The position numbers were made by a program, and so were the translations under genes. A DNA stretch of 47,102 bases, taken from the NCBI RefSeq assembly GCF_004023625.1, contig NZ_RPDJ01000055.1, forward strand, positions 1 to 47,102. Direction: 5' to 3'. Position 1 is the stretch's first letter. Each line of letters begins with the position of its first letter. Below, one piece after another: positions 17,408 through 25,872 of this stretch. The DNA comes from Streptomyces cavernae. Lineage in GTDB: Bacteria > Actinomycetota > Actinomycetes > Streptomycetales > Streptomycetaceae. The notes beneath the pieces were generated by a model. That model searched no databases. It had not been told where the DNA came from and saw nothing but the letters and a program-made list of their open reading frames with translations.

Positions 17408-17598
17408 TGTAACGATCTCCTGCCGGGCGACGCCCGGTGACGGTCCCGACAGGCGCCTGCCCGGCCACGACCGCGCCGCGTCACTACGTAGTTTCACGGA
17501 TACGGTGCGGGCTTGCGATATGCCAGGCTCGTACGGGTTCCCAACCTTCGCGGTGTGTGCTCGTCGGGAGCAGACAGCATACGAAAAGAGAGTGGGAC

Positions 17599-18258
17599 GT
17601 GAGACTGGTGATCGCAGATCGCTGCAGGGCTGCCGTTGGCCCTGGGGCGGAAGGCCGGTTCCGGGACATCGTCTGGCCCGCGTCCTTCCCGGAGGCGCCC
17701 CGGGCCCGTGTCCATGCGCATGCGCTGGCCGCACTGCTAGTCGTCACCTCGGTGTGTGCGGCGTTCAAAGGCTTCTACTGGGCTGACGACCCCCAGGTCA
17801 ACCAGTACCGCCCGGGCCTGTTGGGGGTGGTGCAGGCGATGGGCGAGCCGTTTGTGCTGATGGCGGTGCCGCTTCTGCTGATGTGCGCTGTTCTGGTGGG
17901 CGCCCTGCGGTCCTGGCCCAGGGGGCCGTATTGGGTACTGGCCGCCTTGGCCTGGACGATGTCGGCACCCACGCTCCTCTTGGTGCTGCTGGCCACCTCG
18001 GTGACGAACGACGATGACTACTGCACAGCGAATGTGGCCGTGGATCCGGTCTCGGGGACTGTGGTGGTCCTGTGCCTCGTGGCGGCGCTGGCCGCCGGAT
18101 CGTTGGCCGGGTGGATCGCGTGGGTGATCTCGCATCGCCGGGCGGGGCCCGTAGTGCTGTACATAGTGTGGCTCGCCACGGTCGCCGCCGCCGTCGTGCT
18201 GACCCTGGCCGTGCCGCTCCATGCGGCTCAGACCTGCGGTCCGTCCGGGATCGGCTGA
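17599..18258 (+). CDS. Integral membrane protein, function unknown
   Basis: The protein has 219 residues. A soluble N-terminus of about 40 residues is followed by about five membrane segments (ALAALLVVTSVCAAF, FVLMAVPLLLMCAVLVGAL, YWVLAALAWTMSAPTLLLVL, VVVLCLVAALAAGSLAGWIA, VVLYIVWLATVAAAVVLTLA). An acidic loop, NDDDYCTANV, lies between segments 3 and 4, and a Cys-bearing C-terminus ends QTCGPSGIG. GTG 17599 is preferred for its position after AAAAGAGAG; the upstream extension is not hydrophobic or domain-like. Confidence 0.7.
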   Translation: MRLVIADRCRAAVGPGAEGRFRDIVWPASFPEAPRARVHAHALAALLVVTSVCAAFKGFYWADDPQVNQYRPGLLGVVQAMGEPFVLMAVPLLLMCAVLVGALRSWPRGPYWVLAALAWTMSAPTLLLVLLATSVTNDDDYCTANVAVDPVSGTVVVLCLVAALAAGSLAGWIAWVISHRRAGPVVLYIVWLATVAAAVVLTLAVPLHAAQTCGPSGIG

Positions 18259-18526
18259 GGCCCGTCACTCACCCCGGCACACGCGAAGACCTTCGCACCT
18301 TTCCGTCTCACGCCGCTGCCGTGATTGCCATTGACGATACAACGGCCGCAGAGCGCTGGGCGACTGAACCTTGCGCGTGTTCGCGGGCACCGCTGATGCC
18401 GGCCGCCATGGTCGTGCTCCGGGCCGCCGAATACGTGTCCGGATGCGTGTTTCCACTGAGGTCCGCTTCGTCTCGGCCGTCTAGGTTCGACGAGTTGGAC
18501 GGATCGAACGGTGTCGAGGGGACCGA

Positions 18527-19354
18527 GTGACAGACAATACCCAGGGAATACGGGGTAGTTGGGTGATCCTGCTGGCTGCGGGGGCCTTGCTGACCGGGTG
18601 TTCGGCGCAGGGGGCGGGCGCCGGGCCTTCCCGGCAGAGCAGTTCGCCCTCGGCCGGCGCTTCTGCGAGCGCGAGCGGTGCAGCGACACCGTCGAGCGAC
18701 TCGTCCGCCGCTTCGTCCGTCCTCACACCCGACGCCTCCCTCGTCCCCGAGTCCTCGACGGACGGGGCCCGTCTGGCCGAGTCCGTCGTGCTCGGGCCGG
18801 GCGACTGGGGCCGGGGCTTCGTCGCCCGGTCTCCGGCCGTGAGCGCCCCGAGAACCTGGGCCGTGCTGGACGAGAGCTGCCGTTGGCAGCGTGAGAAGCT
18901 CCCGCGTGGCGTGCTGGCGAGCACGTCGCGGTACAGCCGGCTGCCGGCAGGCTCTGGCAGGAGCGAGGTCAGGGTGACCGCCGTGGCCACCGTGCACGCC
19001 TCGGTCCTCGGCGCCGACGAGCAGCTGAGCACGACGCTCGAGGAGGTGCTGCGCTGCCCGGAGCAGCGGCCCCGGTCGAACGAGCGGATCACGGGTCTGA
19101 TGTCACTGGGCACCGCGTTCGGCGCCCGTGATCAGGAGTACGCCGACGACTCCGTGCTCGAAGCGGGAAAGTCCGTCCAGGACGGGGGTGCCGCACAGCA
19201 GTACCTCTGGATGGTCGCCCGGCTGGGCACCGTGGTCGTGGCCGTCTCCGTGACGGGCGGCGCCGGCCACACCCAGGAGGAACTCCAGCAGCTGGGCGGC
19301 AAGGCCCTGGCTCAGATGCTGACGCGCGTCGAGCAGCGGCTGAAGGGGAAGTGA
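18527..19354 (+). CDS. Lipoprotein encoded with two Ser/Thr kinases
   Basis: The protein has 275 residues. The signal has lipobox L-L-T-G-C after WVILLAAGA. A low-complexity Ser/Ala linker (residues about 28-65) follows, then a globular domain of about 200 residues with two Cys (DESCRWQ, VLRCPEQ). GTG 18527 follows GAGGGGACC. Its stop TGA overlaps the ATG of the next gene (19352-19354), so it is translationally coupled to the first kinase. The context suggests an extracytoplasmic partner or ligand-delivery protein for the kinases; this is inference. Confidence 0.8.
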   Translation: MTDNTQGIRGSWVILLAAGALLTGCSAQGAGAGPSRQSSSPSAGASASASGAATPSSDSSAASSVLTPDASLVPESSTDGARLAESVVLGPGDWGRGFVARSPAVSAPRTWAVLDESCRWQREKLPRGVLASTSRYSRLPAGSGRSEVRVTAVATVHASVLGADEQLSTTLEEVLRCPEQRPRSNERITGLMSLGTAFGARDQEYADDSVLEAGKSVQDGGAAQQYLWMVARLGTVVVAVSVTGGAGHTQEELQQLGGKALAQMLTRVEQRLKGK

Positions 19355-21591
19355 TGGAACCGCTGCGTATCGCCGATCCCGCCAAGCTTGCGGGCCACCG
19401 GCTGCTCGGACGGCTCGGCGCGGGCGGCATGGGTGTGGTGTATCTGGCCCGCTCGGCCGGCGGGCAGCTGGTCGCGCTGAAGGTGATCCAGGCCGAGTTG
19501 GCCGAGGACTCCGCTTTCCGGGAACGGTTCCGGCGGGAGGCAGATGCCGCCCGACGGGTGACCAGCCCTTGGGTGGCGCCCCTGGTGGACGCTGATCCCG
19601 AGGCGGCGCAGCCGTGGCTGGCCACCGCGTTCGTTCCCGGTCCCTCGCTCGGCGAGGCCATCGCCGAGTACGGGCCACTGCCGGTGCGGAGCCTGCGGGT
19701 GCTGGGGGCACGGCTCGCCGAGGCGCTGCGGGAGATCCATGCCGCCGGGCTCGTGCACCGGGACGTCAAGCCCGGCAATGTGCTGCTGGCGCTCGACGGT
19801 CCGCGGCTGATCGACTTCGGTATCGCCCGCGACCGCGAGGACACGGTGCTGACCTCGACCGGTGTCGTGGTCGGCACGCCCGGGTTCCTGCCCCCGGAGC
19901 AGGCGCGGGGTGCGGGAGTTCCCCGCCCGGCCGGTGACGTCTTCTCGTTGGGCTGTGTGCTGGCCTTCGCGGCGACCGGCCGCCCTCCGTTCGGTACCGG
20001 GTCGCTCGACGCGCTGCTGTACCGGACGGTGCACGACGCGCCGGACCTGGAGGGGGTTCCGGCGGAGCTGGCCGAGGTGGTCGGCGGCTGTCTGGGGAAG
20101 GATCCGGAGCCGCGCCCCACCGCCGAGGCGCTGGCCGGGGTCCTCACGGCCGCCGCGCCCGCCTCGCCTCCCGATCCGCGGCAGGCCCTGATGGCCGTAC
20201 GTCCTCCGGCGCGCGAGGGTGACGAGCCCGCCGCTGACGACGAGGCATGGCTGCCCGAGCCGTTGGTCCGATTGATCGCGGAGCGGTCGGCGGCCGGGCT
20301 CGCGCTGCCCGCCGTCGAGGACACCGAGGTGAACGCCGCGACCGGGGACACCACGGCCGCACAGTCTCCCGCCGCTGCCGTGGGCAGGCGCCGTGTCCTT
20401 CTCCTCTCCGCAGGCGCGGCGGTCGTCGCGGCCGCGGGCGGACTGGGCTCCTGGGCAGTGCTGGGCCGTGACGGGGAGGACGGCGGCCCGGCCCAAGCGG
20501 CCACGGGCCCCGTGTACACCCTGGGCCTGCACGCCGATCTGACCGGCGATCAGAAGGCGGTCGGCCGGGCTCAGGAGCGCGGGCTGCGGCTCGCGGTCGA
20601 CGAGTTCAACTCCCGTGCGGACAAACCCTTCACGCTCGCCGTGAAGACGGTGGACGACGGCGGCGATCCGGCCCGTGCGCCTCAGGCGGCGAATCAGCTG
20701 GTCGCCGACCGTTCCGTGCTGGCCGTGATCGGCCCCACCACGGACGCGACCGCCCTCGCCTCGCTGGCGGCGTACGACGCCGTCTCGCTGCCCCTGCTCG
20801 CGGTGTCGCCCGGCGCGACCACGCTGACGGTGATGGGCAGCCGGTCCCTCCTGCACGCCCGGGTGACGGACACGATCCTGCCGTTCTATCTCGACGCGTA
20901 TCTGCGGGGCACTGCGAAGTCGCGCACGGTCGGGATCGTGGACGACCGGGCGGCGGACGCGTACGCCTGGGAGATCAGCAGCACCCTCGTCAACATCCTG
21001 CGGGACGTCCGGCAGCCGGCCGTGCCGAAGGTGGTCAGCGCCCTGCGCACCGACTTCGGGCCGACCCTGGACGCCCTGCTGGACGGGGGCGCGGACTCAG
21101 TGGTCTTCGCCGGCCATCACGACCGGGCCGCGCTGCTGGCCCGTGAGTTGACCAGCCGTGACTTCCCGGGAGCCCGGGCCGCCGCCCACGGGGTGCTGGA
21201 CGCCCGGTTCCTGTCCGCCGCCGGGGATGCGGCCGAGGGGTGGGCGATCGTCGCCCCGGTGATGGACGCATCCGTGGCGCCCGAGGCGAAGGCGTTCCGG
21301 GCCGCGTACCGCAAGCGTTACGGTGCGGAGCCGGAGCGGTACGCCGTCGAGACGTACGACGTGGCGCAGTTCGCCGCGAAGACGCTCGGTGGACTGGGTG
21401 CGGGGCGCCGCAGCCGGCAGAACCTGACGACGGCGCTGCGCTCGGGGACGTACAAGGGAATCGCCCGGAGCCTCGCGTTCGACAAGGAGACCGGAGCGCT
21501 CGTCGTCGACGGCAGCGGCGTCCATCTGTGGAAGGTCGACGGCGGCCGGTTCGCGTACCAGGGTCTGGCGCCCTATCAGGTGTCCGCCTGA
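19354..21591 (+). CDS. Transmembrane Ser/Thr kinase with periplasmic-binding-protein sensor domain (1)
   Basis: The protein has 745 residues. The kinase domain spans about 15-265: glycine loop GRLGAGGMGVVYLA, ATP-binding Lys43 (VALKVI), catalytic loop HRDVKPGNVLL, DFG in IDFGIARD, activation segment TPGFLPPEQARG. One membrane segment spans about 345-365 (LLLSAGAAVVAAAGGLGSW). The outer half (380-745) is a type I periplasmic-binding fold: LGLHADLTGDQKAVGRAQER, LAVDEFNSRADKPFTLAV, AVIGPTTDATALASLAAYD, SVVFAGHHDRAALLARE, RYAVETYDVAQFAAKTL. The kinase should report binding of a small ligand, perhaps an amino acid or amide, inferred from the fold only. Start and stop are coupled to its neighbours by TGATG overlaps. 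Confidence 0.93.
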   Translation: MEPLRIADPAKLAGHRLLGRLGAGGMGVVYLARSAGGQLVALKVIQAELAEDSAFRERFRREADAARRVTSPWVAPLVDADPEAAQPWLATAFVPGPSLGEAIAEYGPLPVRSLRVLGARLAEALREIHAAGLVHRDVKPGNVLLALDGPRLIDFGIARDREDTVLTSTGVVVGTPGFLPPEQARGAGVPRPAGDVFSLGCVLAFAATGRPPFGTGSLDALLYRTVHDAPDLEGVPAELAEVVGGCLGKDPEPRPTAEALAGVLTAAAPASPPDPRQALMAVRPPAREGDEPAADDEAWLPEPLVRLIAERSAAGLALPAVEDTEVNAATGDTTAAQSPAAAVGRRRVLLLSAGAAVVAAAGGLGSWAVLGRDGEDGGPAQAATGPVYTLGLHADLTGDQKAVGRAQERGLRLAVDEFNSRADKPFTLAVKTVDDGGDPARAPQAANQLVADRSVLAVIGPTTDATALASLAAYDAVSLPLLAVSPGATTLTVMGSRSLLHARVTDTILPFYLDAYLRGTAKSRTVGIVDDRAADAYAWEISSTLVNILRDVRQPAVPKVVSALRTDFGPTLDALLDGGADSVVFAGHHDRAALLARELTSRDFPGARAAAHGVLDARFLSAAGDAAEGWAIVAPVMDASVAPEAKAFRAAYRKRYGAEPERYAVETYDVAQFAAKTLGGLGAGRRSRQNLTTALRSGTYKGIARSLAFDKETGALVVDGSGVHLWKVDGGRFAYQGLAPYQVSA

Positions 21592-23729
21592 TGGAGCCGT
21601 TGCGCGGCACCGATCCGGTCTGGATCGCGGGCCACCGGCTGCTGCGGCGGCTGGGCGCGGGCGGCATGGGCGTGGTGTACCTGGCTCGCTCCCCAGGTGG
21701 CGCGCTCGCCGCGGTGAAGGTGATCCGGGCGGCGCACGCGGACGACGCGGGGTTCCGGGCCCGGTTCCGCCGGGAGGTGGAGACGGCGGGCCGGGTCGCG
21801 AGTCCCTGGGTGGTGCCACTGCTCGACGCGGACCCGGACGCGGAATTCCCGTGGCTCGCCACGGCGTTCGTGCCGGGGCCGTCCCTCGCGGAGGCGGTCG
21901 AGGAGTGCGGGCCGCTGCCGTACGGGAGCGTCCGGGTCCTGGGGGCGCGGCTCGCCGAGGCGCTGGACGCGGTGCACGGGGCGGGGCTGGTGCACCGGGA
22001 CGTCAAGCCCGGCAATGTCCTGCTCGCCGTCGACGGGCCCCGGATGATCGACTTCGGTATCGCCCGGATGCCGGAGGACACCGCGCTCACCGCGAGCGGG
22101 ATGGTGGTCGGCTCCCCCGGGTTCCTCTCCCCCGAGCAGGCACAGGGCCGCGGCCGGGAGATCGGGCCGGCCAGTGACGTCTTCTCCCTCGGTTGCCTGC
22201 TGGGGTACGCCGTGACGGGCGAGCGTCCCTTCGGGTGGGGCTCCGCGGCCGAGATGCTGGTGCGTACGGTCCACGACGAGCCGGATCTGGGCACCGTACC
22301 GGGGCCGTTGCTGCCGCTGCTGCGCGCGTGCCTGGCGAAGGAGCCCGGCTCCCGGCCGGCCGTGGCCGAGATACAGCAGGCCCTGGCCGGTGGGGGCAAG
22401 GGCTGGCTGCCGGAACCCGCGACCCGGCTCATCGCCCGCCGTTCGGCCGCCGTACTGGCCCTGCCGGCCGTCGAGGCCACCGAGGTGTCCGGGGCCACGA
22501 CGACGGTCGACACGGGTCCCAAGACCGGCCAGGGTTCCACGCGCCGCCGTCTGCTGGTCCTGGGCTCAGTCGGCGGTGTGCTGGCGGCCGGCGGAACGTT
22601 GGCCTCCTGGTGGTCTGGTCGCGGCGGCAGGGCCTCGGTCCAGGAGCGTCCGCGGCTCGTCGTCGCCCTGCACGCCGACCTGAGCGGCAGCGGTCGTACG
22701 ACAGGACGGGCTCAGGAGAACGGTGTACGGCTCGCTGTGGACCGCTTCAACTCCCGTACCGGACGTGGTTTCGACCTCGCGTTGCAGGTGCACGACGACC
22801 GGGGCACCACGACCGGCGCTCGGCAGGTCGCCGAGCGGCTGGCCGCCGACGAGCGGGTCCGCGCGGTGCTCGGGCCGACCACCGACGCCTGTGCGAAGGC
22901 CACACTCGGGATCTACCAGCAGGCGCGCCTTGCGATGGTCACCGTGTCGGTCGGGCTCGACGACGTGTCCCCCACTTCCTACCGGGTGTACACGGCCACC
23001 CGCCCCGGTGACTCGGTCCTGGCGGCGCCGGTCGTCGCCCACCTCGTGCGGACCGCCCGTGCGCGCAAGACGGTCCTGATCGACGACGCGGCCGAGGGCG
23101 AGGTCAGCTGGCGGCTGTGCGAGGGCGTCGACGAGGCCGTGCGTTCCGGACAGCGCAGCACCGTCCGGCGCACCCTCGCCGCCGGGGCCGACTCCGACGG
23201 GGCCTTCCGTTCCCTCGCCGAGTCGGTGGTGGACGCGGGGGCGGACGCTGTGGTCTTCGGCGGCGGGTACGCGCGGGCCGCAGGGCTGGCCCGCGCGCTG
23301 CGCTCCGCCGGCTACTCCGGTGCGCGGCTGGCCACCCAGCGCGCCCTCGACGCCCGTTTCCTCGGCTCGGCGGGCGAGGCCGCCGAGGGCTGGGTGTTCG
23401 CCACCGCCTTCTGCGACGCAACCCGGGAGACGGCCGCGAAGTCGTTCGTCACCGCCTACGGTGCGCGCTTCGGCACCGCCCCGCCCTGGTATGCGGCCGA
23501 GGCCTACGACGCGACGCTCTTCGTGGCCCGTGCCATGACGGCCCTGGGTGTCTCTCGCGCCGAACGGGGCGCGATCGCGGGCCAGTTGCGCGAGACCGAC
23601 TACCAGGGGATCACCAAACGGCTCCACTACGACGCTTCCACCTACCGCTACACGGAGGCGATGTACCTGTTCAAGGCGACGGGGGGCGCCTTTCGCTGCC
23701 TCGGCGACTACCGGGACGCCACGGCCTGA
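21591..23729 (+). CDS. Transmembrane Ser/Thr kinase with periplasmic-binding-protein sensor domain (2)
   Basis: The protein has 712 residues and is a paralogue of the preceding gene with the same plan. The kinase has GRRLGAGG-type loop RRLGAGGMGVVYLARSPGG, Lys in AAVKVI, HRDVKPGNVLL, IDFGIARM and SPGFLSPEQAQG. One membrane segment lies near 325-345 (LLVLGSVGGVLAAGGTLASW). The outer binding-protein domain has VVALHADLSGSGRTTGRAQE, LAVDRFNSRTGRGFDLALQV, AVLGPTTDACAKATLGIYQQ, AVVFGGGYARAAGLARALRS, WYAAEAYDATLFVARAM. The binding domains have diverged more than the kinase domains, suggesting duplication with ligand specialisation. ATG 21591 overlaps the previous stop, so all three genes form one operon. 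Confidence 0.93.
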   Translation: MEPLRGTDPVWIAGHRLLRRLGAGGMGVVYLARSPGGALAAVKVIRAAHADDAGFRARFRREVETAGRVASPWVVPLLDADPDAEFPWLATAFVPGPSLAEAVEECGPLPYGSVRVLGARLAEALDAVHGAGLVHRDVKPGNVLLAVDGPRMIDFGIARMPEDTALTASGMVVGSPGFLSPEQAQGRGREIGPASDVFSLGCLLGYAVTGERPFGWGSAAEMLVRTVHDEPDLGTVPGPLLPLLRACLAKEPGSRPAVAEIQQALAGGGKGWLPEPATRLIARRSAAVLALPAVEATEVSGATTTVDTGPKTGQGSTRRRLLVLGSVGGVLAAGGTLASWWSGRGGRASVQERPRLVVALHADLSGSGRTTGRAQENGVRLAVDRFNSRTGRGFDLALQVHDDRGTTTGARQVAERLAADERVRAVLGPTTDACAKATLGIYQQARLAMVTVSVGLDDVSPTSYRVYTATRPGDSVLAAPVVAHLVRTARARKTVLIDDAAEGEVSWRLCEGVDEAVRSGQRSTVRRTLAAGADSDGAFRSLAESVVDAGADAVVFGGGYARAAGLARALRSAGYSGARLATQRALDARFLGSAGEAAEGWVFATAFCDATRETAAKSFVTAYGARFGTAPPWYAAEAYDATLFVARAMTALGVSRAERGAIAGQLRETDYQGITKRLHYDASTYRYTEAMYLFKATGGAFRCLGDYRDATA

Positions 23730-23829
23730 ACTCCTTCTCAGAACACTCTCAACACACCAGCTCAAAGCGCCTCTACCACACCAACGGCGAACCTCGGGAA
23801 TCACACCGTCATCCGGCAGGATTGCAGGC

Positions 23830-24141
23830 ATGATCACTGTTCATCTCAAGTACGAGATCGACCCCGACAAGCTCGAGGACTTCGAGGAATACGGTCGCCG
23901 CTGGGTCCGGCTCGTCGACCGCTTCGGCGGGACGCACCACGGCTACTTCCTGCCGAGTGAGGGCGACAGCGACATCGCCTACGCCCTGTTCTCGTTTCCC
24001 AGCCTGGCCGCGTACGAGCAGTACCGCACGGACAGCATGTCAGACCCGGAGTGTCGGGAAGCGTTCGAACTGGCCCGTGAGACCCGCTGCATCAAGCGGT
24101 ACGAGCGCCGCTTCCTGCGACCGCTCGACGGCGTGTCCTAG
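23830..24141 (+). CDS. NIPSNAP family protein
   Basis: The protein has 103 residues and is a ferredoxin-like alpha/beta barrel dimer type: MITVHLKYEIDPDKLEDFEE, YGRRWVRLVDRFGGTHHGYF, LPSEGDSDIAYALFSFPSLA, AYEQYRTDSMSDPECR, and C-terminal YERRFLRPLDGVS. This fits the bacterial NIPSNAP family, which has no settled enzymatic role. The gene ends 4 nt inside the convergent LysR gene. The 100 bases upstream contain no clear ribosome binding site (GGCAGGATTGCAGGC). Confidence 0.85.
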   Translation: MITVHLKYEIDPDKLEDFEEYGRRWVRLVDRFGGTHHGYFLPSEGDSDIAYALFSFPSLAAYEQYRTDSMSDPECREAFELARETRCIKRYERRFLRPLDGVS

Positions 24142-25055
24142 GCCGGCCGAAGGCGCGGGGTGCGGTCCTGCCGAGTGGCTGTGCGCAGCGCTGCGATGAC
24201 GGCCGTGGTCGTCGGGTTCGCGGTCTCGGAGTGACGCGTCGCGGCGAACAGCAGGCGCAGGATCGGGCGATCCTCGATGGGCGCCGTGCGGATTCCGGGG
24301 GCGACCGGGTCGATGGCGGTCCGGGGGACGAGCGCGGTGGCGAGGCCGGCCCGTGCGAGGGTGAGTTGGGCGGCGATGTCGGCGGTGACGTAGCGCGCCA
24401 TGGGTGTGAAGCCGGCCTGGTGGCAGGCCTGCAGGATGGCCTGTCCGCACTCCGTGGTTGGCGGCGGCACGGCGAGGCTGTGCGTCGCCAGTTCCCGCAG
24501 GGGGAGGGGCCGCCCGTCGGATCGGTCGGTGGCGGTGACGACGAGCAGCGGATCGTCGAGCAGCGGGGAGAACTCGATGCCGCGGGGTGTGACATCGGGC
24601 AGGTGGTGATAGCGCTGTCCCAGCACCACATCGACGGTGCCGAGTGTGAGTTCCCTCAGTTGCGCCTGGTCGGTGATGAGACAGGTCACGGTGAGCTGCG
24701 GGTGGTCCGATCCCAGCGCGGTCAGCGCGGGGGCCACGATCCGGGCGACGGTCGACGGCAACGCGGCGAGGGTGGCAGTGGATCCGACCGCACCCTTGAC
24801 CGCCGCGACGGCGCTCTCGGCCTCGTGTACGGCGGCGAGGATCCGGTCGGCGTGCTGCAGGAGCACCCGGCCCGCTTCCGTCAGGGCCACGGTTCGCCCG
24901 TCGGGGCGCAGCAGATCCACTCCCACCTCGCGCCGCAGCGCGGCCAGCTGCTGGGAGACAGCGCCGGCGGACAGCGCCAGCGACTGGGCGGCCGCCGCGA
25001 TGGAGCCGCGGGCGGCGACGGTCTTGAGCATGTGCAGACGGCGGATATCCAGCAT
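24138..25055 (-). CDS. LysR-family transcriptional regulator
   Basis: The protein has 305 residues, normal for the family. The N-terminal helix-turn-helix (residues 1-60) reads LDIRRLHMLKTVAARGSIAA, AAQSLALSAGAVSQQLAALR and REVGVDLLRPDGRTVALTEA. The effector domain (about 90-300) includes LGTVDVVLGQRYHH and the repeated alpha/beta pattern of LysR inducer-binding folds. It is divergent from the SalK-like gene at 25117, with 61 bp between the starts. LysR proteins usually regulate the divergent neighbour and themselves, so that gene is the first target to test. Inducer unknown. Confidence 0.92.
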   Translation of the reverse strand: MLDIRRLHMLKTVAARGSIAAAAQSLALSAGAVSQQLAALRREVGVDLLRPDGRTVALTEAGRVLLQHADRILAAVHEAESAVAAVKGAVGSTATLAALPSTVARIVAPALTALGSDHPQLTVTCLITDQAQLRELTLGTVDVVLGQRYHHLPDVTPRGIEFSPLLDDPLLVVTATDRSDGRPLPLRELATHSLAVPPPTTECGQAILQACHQAGFTPMARYVTADIAAQLTLARAGLATALVPRTAIDPVAPGIRTAPIEDRPILRLLFAATRHSETANPTTTAVIAALRTATRQDRTPRLRPA

Positions 25056-25062
25056 GATGCGA

Positions 25063-25075
25063 TAGATTAGCTAAA
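25063..25075. promoter_or_regulatory. Candidate LysR box (T-N11-A)
   Basis: T-AGATTAGCTAA-A, containing the perfect palindrome TTAGCTAA (25067-25074), lies 8 bases upstream of the LysR start and 42 bases upstream of the divergent gene. T-N11-A with an inner palindrome is the usual LysR site pattern. This stretch is unusually AT-rich for the window. Confidence 0.45.
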
Positions 25076-25116
25076 GGGTTCCGTCAGAAAACATCCCCTT
25101 GACCTATTGAGTCTTG

Positions 25117-25872
25117 ATGGGCGACCTTCGGCGCATGGAAATCTTCGACTGCATCGCCGTGGTTGCCCGGCCCCTCCACGACTTCGGTGACGAGTTCATG
25201 TCTGACGAGGCGACCGCCGCCGTGGGTCTGGGCGCCGGTTTTCCCCCAGGCCGCGGCTTCTACTGCCGCGGCCGGTTCGGGGTGCTCGGCGAGGCATCGG
25301 TCGAGGTGGTCCAAGCGGTACAGGGCTTCCTCGGACCCGACCTGGTCACCCCCGGCTGGCTGGCGGGACGACCCGTGATGCCGGCGGAGGAAGCCGCCGC
25401 ATGCTATGCCTCGGCCGTCCGGAAGTGGGGGCGCGTCCACATCCCCTGCGACGTCGACGTCGAGCACTTCAACCGCTTGGCACAGCAGCTGATCGATGCC
25501 GCCGACGCCGACGCGCTGCCCCTGTTCGCCGGCTGGCGCGCGCAGCCCTGCCCCGCCGAAGACCCGGTCGGAGCGGCCATGCAGCGCATACACGTCCTGC
25601 GGGAACACCGTGGCGCCTGCCATCTGGCGGCGGTGCGCCTGAGCGGACTGAGTGCCCGAGAAGCAATGACCATCAACCTCGGCGTCGAGCAGGCGGGCCA
25701 CTACGGCTGGCCGAAGCCAGATCCCGTCGCCGCAACCCTGATCCCCCGATGGAGGCGGGCCGAGCAACTCACCGACGAACAGCAGGCGCCGCTCTACGCC
25801 ACACTGACCGACCGGCAACGCACCGAATTCGCCCACCTCGTTGGCGGGTTGACCCGTAGCTTCAGACCTTGA
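25117..25872 (+). CDS. SCO6745/SalK-like protein
   Basis: The protein has about 251 residues. The layout matches the actinobacterial SCO6745/SalK-like family: ARPLHDFGDEFMSDEATAAV near the N-terminus, a central GRFGVLGEASVEVVQAVQGF, then AMQRIHVLREHRGACHLAAV, RLSGLSAREAMTINLGVEQA and a C-terminal LTDRQRTEFAHLV. Members are often annotated as helix-turn-helix or hypothetical; a biochemical role is not established. The start is uncertain: TTG 25114, ATG 25117 and ATG 25135 are all possible and no Shine-Dalgarno is clear. The gene is divergent from LysR. Confidence 0.75.
   Translation: MGDLRRMEIFDCIAVVARPLHDFGDEFMSDEATAAVGLGAGFPPGRGFYCRGRFGVLGEASVEVVQAVQGFLGPDLVTPGWLAGRPVMPAEEAAACYASAVRKWGRVHIPCDVDVEHFNRLAQQLIDAADADALPLFAGWRAQPCPAEDPVGAAMQRIHVLREHRGACHLAAVRLSGLSAREAMTINLGVEQAGHYGWPKPDPVAATLIPRWRRAEQLTDEQQAPLYATLTDRQRTEFAHLVGGLTRSFRP

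Noticed and set aside
19312..22540. Two minus-strand open frames of about 500 codons opposite the kinase genes
   Set aside because: They are low-complexity Arg/Pro/Ala-rich antisense frames; the plus strand encodes complete kinases.
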